Of a DNA stretch of 64,000 nucleotides, positions 55,031 through 64,000 are shown piece by piece. Within the stretch, counting starts at the first letter, position 1. Each line of letters starts with the position of its first letter. The stretch is from Adineta vaga (Eukaryota > Rotifera). The notes below the pieces were generated by a model. That model saw only the letters and a program-made list of their open reading frames with translations. It did no database searches and had not been told where the DNA came from. A program made the translations under genes and the position numbers. Location of the stretch: assembly GCA_021613535.1 (NCBI GenBank), contig CP075492.1:5828001-5892000 (forward strand). The letters are read 5' to 3'.

Positions 55031-55282
55031 TCATGGCGTTGGTGTAAGAACTAAAGCAGCACATGCGGCTGAGCATTGACCAAATGCAGCATTACAGGCT
55101 ACAATGGCTGGTACTGTACCAGCTCCGGCTGTAACTGTACCGAATACTGCTCCAGCTGCTGCTTAGCAAGCAACGACAGCGGCAGCACAACCGGCTTGAC
55201 ATATTCCATATACTGCTGGTCCACCTTGAACGCAGCTTGATAAAAGCAGAATAAAACTTAGAATTAACGCAGTTAATTTCAT
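55031..55282 (-). pseudogene. GPAAYGICQAGC-family peptide gene, copy 2, broken by one nonsense codon
   Basis: The reading frame matches copy 1 along all 84 codon positions, including the final stop at 55033-55031. A TAA stands where the other copies have a Tyr codon (after AAVVAC). Beyond the stop the frame continues unbroken: AAAGAVFGTVTAGAGTVPAI then CNAAFGQCSAACAALVLTPT. The single substitution and otherwise intact frame suggest recent inactivation, or a sequencing error or readthrough. The signal peptide MKLTALILSFILLLSSCVQG is intact. Confidence 0.75.
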
Positions 55283-55645
55283 TGTTCGAATTAGTGGTTC
55301 GTTCGAAGATATTATTGCATGATTATGATGAGAGCGTCTACTTTTATATGTGTTTTGTTTTGAAATACGCAATTTTTTCTCCACTCATTAATTACATTAG
55401 TGAAAGCAATTACATGACATAATACATGCATGAGTAAACGTACGAAAATATTTTATTATATATAAGAAAAGAAAAAGGAAGATGTATAGAAATAGCCAAA
55501 TATTTTTGAAAATAAGATAAAACATTTTATTTAGAAAGAAAACTTATTCTCGTTGTTTTCATAATATTGTCTGAAGTTTATGCGCTTCTTCTTGAAATTA
55601 ATTATTTGATTAGTTATTAATTGGAAGACATTTTCTCGCCTATAT

Positions 55646-55897
55646 TTATGGTGTTGGTGTGAAGACTGCAACGGCGCAAGCCGCTGAACATTTCCCAAAC
55701 GCCAGGTTACAAAGTACTATAACTGCTGGTGTACCAATCCCAGCGGTTGCTGTACCAAAAACCGCACCAGCTGCAGAATAGCAACCAGTAGCAACGGCAG
55801 CACATCCAGCTTGACATATACCGTAAGCTAAGAGACCAGCTTCGGTATATAATGTTGTAAACAATAAAAGATACAATAAAACCGTTATGTATCTCAT
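55646..55897 (-). CDS. GPAAYGICQAGC-family peptide, copy 3
   Basis: Intronless, 83 residues, the same length as the other two. Signal peptide MRYITVLLYLLLFTTLYTEA, then GLLAYGICQAGCAAVATGCY, SAAGAVFGTATAGIGTPAVI and CNLAFGKCSAACAVAVFTPT. All six mature cysteines and the C-terminal TPTP-type ending are kept, while the signal peptide differs most. Retention of the cysteine framework across diverged copies argues for a structured, disulfide-bonded product. Confidence 0.7.
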   Translation of the reverse strand: MRYITVLLYLLLFTTLYTEAGLLAYGICQAGCAAVATGCYSAAGAVFGTATAGIGTPAVIVLCNLAFGKCSAACAVAVFTPTP

Positions 55898-56522
55898 AGT
55901 TTCAAATGATAAACTATCTGAAAATAAAAAAAAGTCTAATATATCATTGATATATATTTTGTTTCAAAAGTAATTCAATTTTCTAACGGCAAACGATGAG
56001 ACATTAATACTAGATGGTACATCAGTTCGAGACGATGCATACGAATGTTGATCGGATGGAGAACATAAATCTATTTACGTAACATTATATGTTGTTTCAG
56101 TTTTAAAACATATTCTAAACAAAAATTGTACAGAACCACATAAATGTGAAATGCTTCGTATCGCATTAATCAGTATTCAGTAGCAAAGTAATATAGATTT
56201 GTAGGACGTCTCTGTTTGACAGACGACAGCCAAAACAAGGATGTTAACGAAGTAGATGAGAATAAATCGCGGAAAGAAATCGCTAATTTGAATATATGTT
56301 TTTGTAATCAAACAAAAGGAAAGAATAACATTTAGTTATATTATATTACGGAAGATATATATTTGCTATTGCGTAGTTGTATTATCATATGATTATAGAG
56401 TCGATAGAAAGATTTATGTAGAAATAAATACGTTTTTATTAAAAAGTGTTTTTAAAAACTCGCTTTCAATTAATAAAAACAAATAAACAAAACTAATAAG
56501 TTCTTCTAATTCTGCTAATTAA
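55898..56522. other. spacer, no gene recognised
   Basis: AT-rich noncoding DNA between the third peptide gene and the secreted protein gene. Confidence 0.5.
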
Positions 56523-57134
56523 TCATAGTTTGTTTTGATCAGTATTCAATGTCATTGAACTATAACTTTTACTATGTTGAATGACGACACCTTTATCATC
56601 AGTTGTATTGATTTCTTCTGAAATATGTTTTTGGCCATTATGAATTAATTCTCGAAGACATGTTGTTGTGTGTGTTGAATGAAGTTTCTTTCGTCGACTT
56701 TTTCGTGGTGATACTGTTGTTGGTGTATTTGTAATTGTTGTACAAACAGGTTGTACATGATCTAATCTCTTTTGAATTTCACTTAAATCATCCATCATTG
56801 GTGCTAATGCATCAGTTTTAATGGAATCTTCTAATGTATCTAATCTATCTTCATCAAATCCTGTATCATAATCACCATTATCATAGAAATCAACAGGTAA
56901 TGATCGCCAATCAAACATGTGTTCAAAACGTTCATGCATACTTGCCATGATTTTATTCATTTCATCGAATAATGATGGTGATGCTGGACCTTCTTCAATT
57001 GAAGTATGAACAATGGCAAACGGAGGAGGGTGACGTTCGAATAGCATTGGAAATGGCCAACTAGAAATCATTCCTAATAGAACCATTAAGCATGTTGTTT
57101 GAAATAAAATCGCCATGAATTTTTCTCTCTGCAC
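56523..57134 (-). CDS. secreted acidic protein of unknown function
   Basis: Intronless, 203 residues from the first Met, or 197 from the Met at 57116, which gives the better signal peptide (MAILFQTTCLMVLLGMISSW). The mature part has a Phe/Met/Glu-rich segment (LFDEMNKIMASMHERFEHMF), an acidic stretch (DYDTGFDEDRLDTLEDSIKT), a basic patch (SPRKSRRKKLHSTHTTT) that could be a proprotein cleavage site, and two or three cysteines. It ends hydrophilic. I do not recognise the family. The signal peptide and non-repetitive composition support it being a gene. Confidence 0.5.
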   Translation of the reverse strand: MQREKFMAILFQTTCLMVLLGMISSWPFPMLFERHPPPFAIVHTSIEEGPASPSLFDEMNKIMASMHERFEHMFDWRSLPVDFYDNGDYDTGFDEDRLDTLEDSIKTDALAPMMDDLSEIQKRLDHVQPVCTTITNTPTTVSPRKSRRKKLHSTHTTTCLRELIHNGQKHISEEINTTDDKGVVIQHSKSYSSMTLNTDQNKL

Positions 57135-57618
57135 TTAAACGTATGTACGTAATAGATAAAACGAAGAAAATGAATGTGTATATCGTTTGTTTTAACTATT
57201 TATATAGTTCGTTTCCTTTCTTCTCGAATATATACGAATAACCCTCGATATGATTATAACAACATGTATTTTATCGATAAAACTATCTTTATGAAGAATT
57301 TTCTTTAAACAATACTTTCCATTCACATTAATCAAAAGAAAAACCTGATGTCTTTGAAAAATGTTCATATAGCTACTTACCTGTCAATCAATCTCGATTA
57401 AATATATACGTCCTTCTTTTCGAGTTTTTTTCCTATTCTTCGTAATTATAATATATTAAAAACTACCCCGCATCGAATATCGTACAGGTATCGATTGAGA
57501 ATGAATGATTATGAAAAGTAATGTTTTTTCGTTCGTTATAATCATTGTTTAAAACATATTTCGATGATAATATAGAAGGTTATCACGTCTATCACATTGT
57601 GTATACGTAAAATCGACA
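57135..57618. other. divergent upstream region, secreted protein (-) / F-box gene (+)
   Basis: AT-rich, no gene seen. TATATAG-type words near 57193-57202 are in TATA-like position for the minus-strand gene. Confidence 0.4.
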
Positions 57619-59364
57619 ATGACAATCTTTGAAACATTACCAAATGAAATTTTAATCGAAATTTTTGAATATTTCAATGGTTTTGATATCTTCTTATCTT
57701 TTAATCAATTAAATTCTCGTTTGAATCATTTAATACGAACGATTCCCATTCATTTAAATTTTCAACATATACACAAAACCCTATTTGATCAATTTTGTCT
57801 TCTCATACAATCGAATTCATCGATTAAACAACAAATTTCTTCATTAATATTATCAAATAAAGACACATGTGGTCAAATCGATTTATTTTTATCAAATTTT
57901 TCACTCAAAGACTTTCCTATTCTTCGTTCATTAACATTCATTCAAATTGAACAACAAAATATCAATCAAATCAAATCTATACTTCCATTTCTTGTCAATT
58001 TACAAACTTTTCGTTTACTCGATCTATATGATCTAACAAATGAACATAATGAAATCATTTCACTTCTTCCATTATCTAATCTACGATATTTATCAATTTC
58101 ATCGTTAACATTCATAAAAAGTCAATCTAATCTAACATATTTAACTGTTTCTGGTTGTACACTCGATCAATTATTCTATCAATTCTTTGAACACATACCA
58201 TTATTAAAATATTTGAAAATAGAAAATATTTATAAAGCATCGCATTCAATTAAAAATCATCATTGTTCAATCTATCATCGAGCTTTTCATTTAAAACAAA
58301 TGATTATTAATAATTATGAATATCTATTCGATGAATTCGAAATCTTTGTTCAACTTCTACCAAATCTTCAACAATTAACAATCTCCGCTTTAGATAATCT
58401 CTGTATGATCGATGCACAACGTTGGGAAGTATTAATAAAATCTTCATTGAAAATTTTACGTACATTTCAATTTATCTTCGGTTTATATTGTCGAGGTCAA
58501 GTTCGTCGAAATGTTATTGAAAAATTTCAACAATTTCAAACGAATTTCTGGTCAAAAGAACATTCATGGAATATCGAATATGTTTTAGATACAAATGCTG
58601 CTGTAATTTATACAATACCTTATATATCAAATGCATATCGATTGACTCGATCAACGGAAAAATTTCCGATAAAATCTTTCGAAAATTTTAACAATGTTAC
58701 TGATTTAACATTATCTTGTGAAGCAACGATAAATAATTGTTTGTATTATTTTACCAATATTCGATCATTAACATTAGAATCAATTGTTATCAATTCTAAA
58801 TCCAATGAAAAATATCAATTAGATTTCAAACAAATAAAATCACTTCAAATAACTGTAAATTTCTATAATTTAACTCATTTAGATATTTCATTCTATTCTA
58901 CAATTGAATCGGCGATTCTATTGGAAATATTTACGAACGTATCTCATTTATCCTCATTAACAATCGATCCATTTGTCTTATTCAAACTAATTCATGATAA
59001 GACTTTACATCAGTATTTTCAAAAAATGATTCGACGTTTGAATATCTACAAACTTAATCATCATTCATTTGAAAATTGTCAAAATATCGAACAATTCTGT
59101 GAAATATTTCCACTTCTTGAACAATTAACATGTAGTATCAATCATATCGATCAATTTTCTATGTTATTAAAACGATTAACAAACTTATCGAAAATGAAAA
59201 TTTTCATTATTCCATCTGATACATCTGAACAAATCTTAATTTGGTTTAAAAATGAAGCAAAAAAATTGAATATAATCTATCGTATTCGTCTCATACATTT
59301 CGAAGTGTTTACTGAGAATTCGCCTGATTTATCGTCGATAGAATTGTTTATTTGGTTGGGGTGA
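57619..59364 (+). CDS. F-box protein, bdelloid-type, copy 1
   Basis: Intronless, 581 residues. The N-terminal F-box at about residues 5-45 (LPNEILIEIFEYFNGFDIFL then NQLNSRLNHLI) would bind Skp1. The rest is Leu/Ile/Asn-rich with irregular leucine-rich-repeat-like strands (LRYLSISSLTFI, LQQLTISALDNL, LTHLDISFYSTI) that would present substrate. Such F-box proteins act as substrate receptors of SCF ubiquitin ligases. They form large, fast-evolving families in bdelloid rotifers (general knowledge). Substrate unknown. A related copy follows 186 bp later. Confidence 0.8.
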   Translation: MTIFETLPNEILIEIFEYFNGFDIFLSFNQLNSRLNHLIRTIPIHLNFQHIHKTLFDQFCLLIQSNSSIKQQISSLILSNKDTCGQIDLFLSNFSLKDFPILRSLTFIQIEQQNINQIKSILPFLVNLQTFRLLDLYDLTNEHNEIISLLPLSNLRYLSISSLTFIKSQSNLTYLTVSGCTLDQLFYQFFEHIPLLKYLKIENIYKASHSIKNHHCSIYHRAFHLKQMIINNYEYLFDEFEIFVQLLPNLQQLTISALDNLCMIDAQRWEVLIKSSLKILRTFQFIFGLYCRGQVRRNVIEKFQQFQTNFWSKEHSWNIEYVLDTNAAVIYTIPYISNAYRLTRSTEKFPIKSFENFNNVTDLTLSCEATINNCLYYFTNIRSLTLESIVINSKSNEKYQLDFKQIKSLQITVNFYNLTHLDISFYSTIESAILLEIFTNVSHLSSLTIDPFVLFKLIHDKTLHQYFQKMIRRLNIYKLNHHSFENCQNIEQFCEIFPLLEQLTCSINHIDQFSMLLKRLTNLSKMKIFIIPSDTSEQILIWFKNEAKKLNIIYRIRLIHFEVFTENSPDLSSIELFIWLG

Positions 59365-59550
59365 TAATCTTCATTGAAAAACATTAATTTTATCCGACTT
59401 TTTTTTTATATGTTTATTTTTTCATATATAAACAATTGATTTAAAAACGAACGAATCGTAAATTATTCGAATACATGACGTGAATCATATACATATATAA
59501 TAATATCCCATCGTTTTTCTTCTTCTCTTCGATGTTCTATTCTATTTCAT

Positions 59551-61239
59551 ATGATGAAACTTGAATTCTTTCCAAATGAAATTCTTCTTTTTTGTTTTGA
59601 ATATTTCAATATATTCGAGTTATTTTATACATTTGATCAATTAAATAATCGTTTTTCACAATTAATTCGTCGAATTCCCTTACAACTTAATCTTCAACAT
59701 GTACAAAAACATTTATTCGATGAATTTTGTCTTCAATTATCATTTTATCCTGAAATTAAACAACAAATTCATTCGTTATATCTTTCCAATAGAGATTCAA
59801 CTGGACAAATCGAACGTTTTCTTACTTCATTTCCCTTACAAGACTTTTCCCATCTTCAATTTTTAACATTAACTGATATTGATCAAGCAAATCATCTTCA
59901 ATTAACATCAATGTTACCATTAGCATCATCTCTCCGTTCGTTCTGTATGTCTCATACTGATTATGATCATGAAATATTGACAATTCTTCCCATGTCAAAT
60001 CTACAACAATTATCCATTCTTTCGTTTCATTCCATTCAAACACGTATCAATGATACACTTAATATAACAAAATTAACAATATTATCTTGTCTAATGGATG
60101 ATTTATTCTATCATTTATTTGATTATTTTCCTCAAATGCAATATCTTCATGTTCGATTTATTTCACCATATAATTATTTAATAGAACGAGAAATTCCATT
60201 GGAAAAATCACGAGGATTATATTTGAAACATTTAATTATCGATTTATTCAAATATGATTTTCATGATTTCGAATGTTTTGCTAAACAAATACCAAATTTA
60301 CAAACTTTATCCATTCATTCCAAAGGTAATCGTCATATGATCAATGCTTGTCTATGGGAAAACTTAATTCAAACATCATTAATTCATTTAAAAACATTTA
60401 AATTTAAATTTACTTGTGAGCATCATTATATTCGTGATCTACAAGCTTTTCAAAATGAATTCTGGTGGAAAGAACATCAATGGTATGTAGAATATTCTTC
60501 CGAAAAATATCTTGCCGAAGTTTATACAATACCATATCCATCGCGTACTATGCAAATCAATTTGAATACCAAAAGATATCCTGGAAAGATCGTATCGAAT
60601 GTCTTTGATCAAGTTAAATATGTTACATTAAATCATGAGGTTGTCAATGAAAATTGTCAGTATTATTTTTCGAAGATACATACATTAGAATTACTTCTTC
60701 ATCGATCGAATGTTCTTCAACCAATGAAAATCGAAGATTTAAGAAGAATTGTTAATTTAAATTGTTTAAAACATTTGAATATTTCTCAATATGGACGAAT
60801 GTTAACATGTGAATTTATGTTTGATTTATTGAAACAATCCGTTAATTTATCATGGATTACTATTAATCCCGAAGATTTCTTGATCTTATTGAAAGATGAT
60901 GAATTATGTCAAGATTTGAATCGAATAATTCGAAAAATGGATATCTTAAAATATGGACATCCATCATTTAAAACATCGGAAGATATGAGAAAATTTTGTG
61001 CATTTTTTTCAAATATAGAACAATTGACATGTTATGTTATGGAACCAAATGATGTATTTACTTTCTTGAATCATTTAACCAAATTATCAACAATTGATGT
61101 ATGTTTTCCAGCAACTATGAATTATGAACCATTTGTCGAATTATTTGACGAACAATCACAAAAATTCAATTATACTTATCGTGTCGAAAGTATGAATCCA
61201 ACTAAATTATCCATGTGGATTGGGAAACGAATGAAATAA
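59551..61239 (+). CDS. F-box protein, bdelloid-type, copy 2
   Basis: Intronless, 562 residues. F-box FPNEILLFCFEYFNIFELFY then DQLNNRFSQLI. It aligns by eye with copy 1 along its length (for example KQQIHSLYLSNRDSTGQIER versus KQQISSLILSNKDTCGQIDL; FWWKEHQWYVEY versus FWSKEHSWNIEY). Divergence is strong, so the tandem duplication is old or the pair evolves fast. Same expected role as SCF adaptor. An AATAAA lies just after the stop (61260). Confidence 0.8.
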   Translation: MMKLEFFPNEILLFCFEYFNIFELFYTFDQLNNRFSQLIRRIPLQLNLQHVQKHLFDEFCLQLSFYPEIKQQIHSLYLSNRDSTGQIERFLTSFPLQDFSHLQFLTLTDIDQANHLQLTSMLPLASSLRSFCMSHTDYDHEILTILPMSNLQQLSILSFHSIQTRINDTLNITKLTILSCLMDDLFYHLFDYFPQMQYLHVRFISPYNYLIEREIPLEKSRGLYLKHLIIDLFKYDFHDFECFAKQIPNLQTLSIHSKGNRHMINACLWENLIQTSLIHLKTFKFKFTCEHHYIRDLQAFQNEFWWKEHQWYVEYSSEKYLAEVYTIPYPSRTMQINLNTKRYPGKIVSNVFDQVKYVTLNHEVVNENCQYYFSKIHTLELLLHRSNVLQPMKIEDLRRIVNLNCLKHLNISQYGRMLTCEFMFDLLKQSVNLSWITINPEDFLILLKDDELCQDLNRIIRKMDILKYGHPSFKTSEDMRKFCAFFSNIEQLTCYVMEPNDVFTFLNHLTKLSTIDVCFPATMNYEPFVELFDEQSQKFNYTYRVESMNPTKLSMWIGKRMK

Positions 61240-62832
61240 TATGAATTTTCTCTATTGTTAATAAATAAATGAGAAAATATTACTTGTATAATTTGATTTT
61301 ATCAATGACAGTTTGTTCGCTGGTTCGTACATATTTAAGATGACGTTATCGTAGAAGAAAAACACGAGTGTTGAATCGAGAATAGACAGTAGTCTGGAAG
61401 AACTGAAACTAATGCTTTTGTTTCTCATATCATTCTCTGTAATCTATTTTCGTATAAATGTATATTGTAGTTTTTATGTAAAGTCGATAAATGACAGAAT
61501 AGCAAGCAAAAATGAACTATGATTTAGAAAAAAGGAAGCTTTTGATTCTGTTCGAATAAGTTCTTCCATTCGTTGTACCATATGTATCTAAAAAGGAAAC
61601 AAACAAACAAATACGTGCAGATTAGAATAAAAATGTCATATACTCTATTCAATGCATCTAATAATTGATCGATTCTCTTGACAGAGAGTTCCACTGTACT
61701 CATATATATAGTATGCGATCTTTTATCTTGCACGACGAAAACTATCACTAATAATCGATAAGTGCATACTTATAATTACAAATAAAGACAACAAAAAATA
61801 TGAATAAACTAAAACAAAATGGTCGAAGAAATGCTGCACCTTCACTTAATTTATATGCATCAAATTTCATTAATGTTATTTCAAATAACATCTACATTTT
61901 CATAACTTTCAAAACTGAAAGACCATGCGGTGATGGTAACTTAATGATTTTACGATCTGTTCGAGACTCACTATTAACTTAAATTTCATCTGCTATTATC
62001 ACAAAGATAATGTGTTGATTTGTTAAATTAACTTTTATTTCATTCAGATCAAACGATAATGCTATTGCTTCCTACATCCGTTAGATAGATTGTATTGTTA
62101 ATACTAATGAACATATTGTATATTCGAATTTCAATCCACGAAGCAATGTTCTCGCATCATCTTATATCAATGACATGATGAATAAGCAAAATAAAAATTT
62201 GCTTTATCATAATGCAAATAGAATGTTTAATATCAAAATATTTGAACACACTTTTATAATGTTAAATCTCTCCGAAGAAAATTTCTAAAAAGACATGTCC
62301 ATTTCTATAAATATCGATATAATACAAATGAATTCTTTTTAGGATAAAAAAAAGTACTCATATTTACATTCATTTATATATCATTGCTTTCACGTTTTAA
62401 CTCTCATTCTTGGTTGTGTTCATCTCTTGTGCATACGCACTAACGAGAAAACCAGATTTACGAAATGTTTGTCAACAACTGAAAAGAGTCGTCGAATTAT
62501 GATTCTAATATTCATTAGATACGAATAAAAGGATAGGGAAACAGAAACTGCATTGAAAATCTTTGAAATGATGAAAATCATAGGACCTGATTCGTACAAA
62601 TATTACGATATCTGCACGATGATTAACTTCATTGTTTCATCTTCAAGTTTTGTTCGATTAACTATCGAAAAACAAAACATTTGTTTATAACATGATTCAC
62701 CATTACAAAACTTCAATTTCACCACGTGTCAATTCGTACACCCTCGTCCTTGAGCTTCCTTCACTATACGAAGTCGCCTAACGAAAGAACAGAAAAGAAA
62801 ATTAAAATGACAATAGACGTATTCGACAGATC
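61240..62832. other. 1.6 kb mostly gene-free region
   Basis: Apart from a doubtful two-exon micro-gene (listed separately) I see only low-complexity AT-rich sequence. Confidence 0.45.
61474..61703 (-). CDS. possible 57-residue two-exon micro-protein (weak)
   Basis: ATG at 61703; exon 1 to 61644 with a GTATAT donor; acceptor TTTTTAG, exon 2 61587-61474. The joined frame reads MSTVELSVKRIDQLLDALNR then IHMVQRMEELIRTESKASFF and a hydrophobic end. The first 40 residues have a helical heptad character. No family recognised; it could be the end of a longer gene or chance. Confidence 0.25.
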
Positions 62833-64000
62833 ATGACATCAACAACAAATATTCAGTTAAGGTTACTTTTCAAAGAAAAAAATTTCTCTACAATATACTT
62901 GAATATAGTAGTGATGGTACTTTCTTTGGATTGGGTCATCCAGTATTAGATATTATTACAGAAGTTTCACTTGAATTTCTACAACGGTAATATATCTAAA
63001 TTTTCAATCAACTGATGTAATTCATTTTTCTGTTTCAAAGATATGATTTACAAGTAAATAATGTTGTCTTAGCAGAAAAGGTATCCAAATACGATGATTT
63101 GTATGTTTTCTATTCTATTGATTACAGTTATATTTCTTTAACTGTTTATTTAGAATGAATGAAATTCTTTCTAACGGAAATTATAAATTGAATTATTCAT
63201 CTGGTGGTTCAACACAAAATACTTTAAAAACAATCAATGTAAAGTTAATTCTATAGTATCATAAAATGTTCATATATGTTCTTAGTGGTTACTTGGACAA
63301 GATAATCTTACGATTTGTATGGGTTGTATTGGTCAGGATGATTGTGGAAGAAAATTAGAACAACAAATGAAAAATTGTCATTATCAAAAGACTTCGATTG
63401 CACCTACAGGCGTATGTTTAATATTAATTACGGATCAAGCAAGGTAAACAGACTTCTAGTTTCTGTAAAATATAATTCACGATCTTTATATTAAGATCAA
63501 TGATTACTAATCTTGGTGCTGCAAATCATTTTACAATTGATTACTTATTTAATGCACATAATTGGTTGTCTATTGAACAAGCTAAGATCTTCTATGTACC
63601 GGTAGGCTTGTTTTGTCTTTCAAATGAACTTTGTATATAAAACATCAATGTATAGGGATATTTTATTCGAACATGTTCAGACGCAGTGCGAAAATTAGCA
63701 GAGCATAGTAAAGAAACTAGTAAACTCTTTGCTTTCAATTTATCAGCAGAATATGTTTGTCAAAAATTTGGTGAAGACGTTATCAATTTATTACCTTTTG
63801 TAGATTTTCTGTTTGGTAATGAACAGGTAGATTTATTCAATGAAAATCTCGGCATGACTTTTTATCAATTGACTCTAGGAAGCAAAATGTTTTGTTCAGC
63901 ATCATTTCAAAATCAATGTAAGTTATTCTTGAATTCCGTGGAATAGAATAGCGACTTAAATAATCATAGAAAGATGCTGATATCATCTTTATGGCGAAAG
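62833..64000 (+). CDS. ADK: adenosine kinase (ADK), 3' end beyond window
   Basis: At least nine exons up to the window edge. Start MTSTTNIH/SDGTFFGLGHPV. The PfkB/ribokinase-type order is clear: GLGHPVLDII (usually G-N-P-L-L-D), YSSGGSTQNTLKTINW (adenosine-binding GGSTQN), GCIGQDDCG, APTGVCLILI, SMITNLGAANHF, GYFIRTCSDAV, FAFNLSAEYVCQKF and VDFLFGNEQ followed across a short intron by EAKCFVQHHF. The last exon seen reads KDADIIFMAK. The catalytic DTNGAGD loop lies outside the window. The enzyme phosphorylates adenosine to AMP in purine salvage. The Asn-to-His change in the first motif is unusual. Confidence 0.9.

Overview
The window reads as nuclear DNA of a small intron-rich metazoan, most likely a bdelloid rotifer. 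It is very AT-rich. Most introns are about 50-60 bp with GT...AG ends. Genes lie a few hundred bases apart on both strands. The gene set is animal: TCF/LEF, Shark kinase, syntrophin, meckelin, RGM-like, tetraspanin and TASK-type K2P. These sit beside families I associate with bdelloids and some protists or fungi: F-box proteins in tandem, a bacterial-style PARG-like enzyme, small GPAAYGICQAGC peptides, and PPDVWL secreted proteins. Genus and species cannot be fixed from the sequence alone. No tRNA, rRNA, CRISPR or intact transposon was recognised.

Layout. 1-4 kb: tail of a kelch-like gene cut by the window edge, a discoidin-like gene (-), and a small secreted protein (-). 5-12 kb: tetraspanin (+), TASK-like K2P channel (-), PARG-like enzyme (+), rhodopsin-type GPCR (+). 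12-19 kb: SPATA1-like protein (+), minimal RGM-like GPI protein (-), TCF/LEF with HMG box and C-clamp (-). 21-27 kb: Shark tyrosine kinase (+) and gamma-type syntrophin (+). 27-38 kb: a membrane-half copy of meckelin (-), full-length meckelin (-), and divergently from it Drp1 (+). 39-47 kb: a repeat-rich LEA-like disordered protein (+), a SAM methyltransferase (+), a CAP-Gly protein (+), an intronless DUF616 protein (-). 47-53 kb: two PPDVWL paralogues (-), a class I HDAC (-), and divergently a CAMLG/GET2-like protein (+). 54-57 kb: three small Cys/Ala/Gly-rich secreted peptide genes (-), the middle one broken by a nonsense codon, and an unknown secreted protein (-). 57-64 kb: two tandem F-box genes (+) and adenosine kinase (+), which runs off the end.

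The genes do not form one pathway. Themes are signalling (Shark, TCF, RGM, GPCR, K2P), cilia and membranes (meckelin, tetraspanin, syntrophin, Drp1), and possible stress biology (LEA-like protein, PARG-like enzyme, both plausible in a desiccation-tolerant animal). The most unusual items are the LEA-like gene, built of symmetric phase-1 mini-exons and a nested 42/126-bp repeat; the truncated meckelin duplicate; the K2P channel with an altered first pore filter; an RGM reduced to its C-terminal half; and the peptide trio with a fresh pseudogene. Exon boundaries were assigned by eye from splice signals and reading-frame continuity; no alignment or database search was run.
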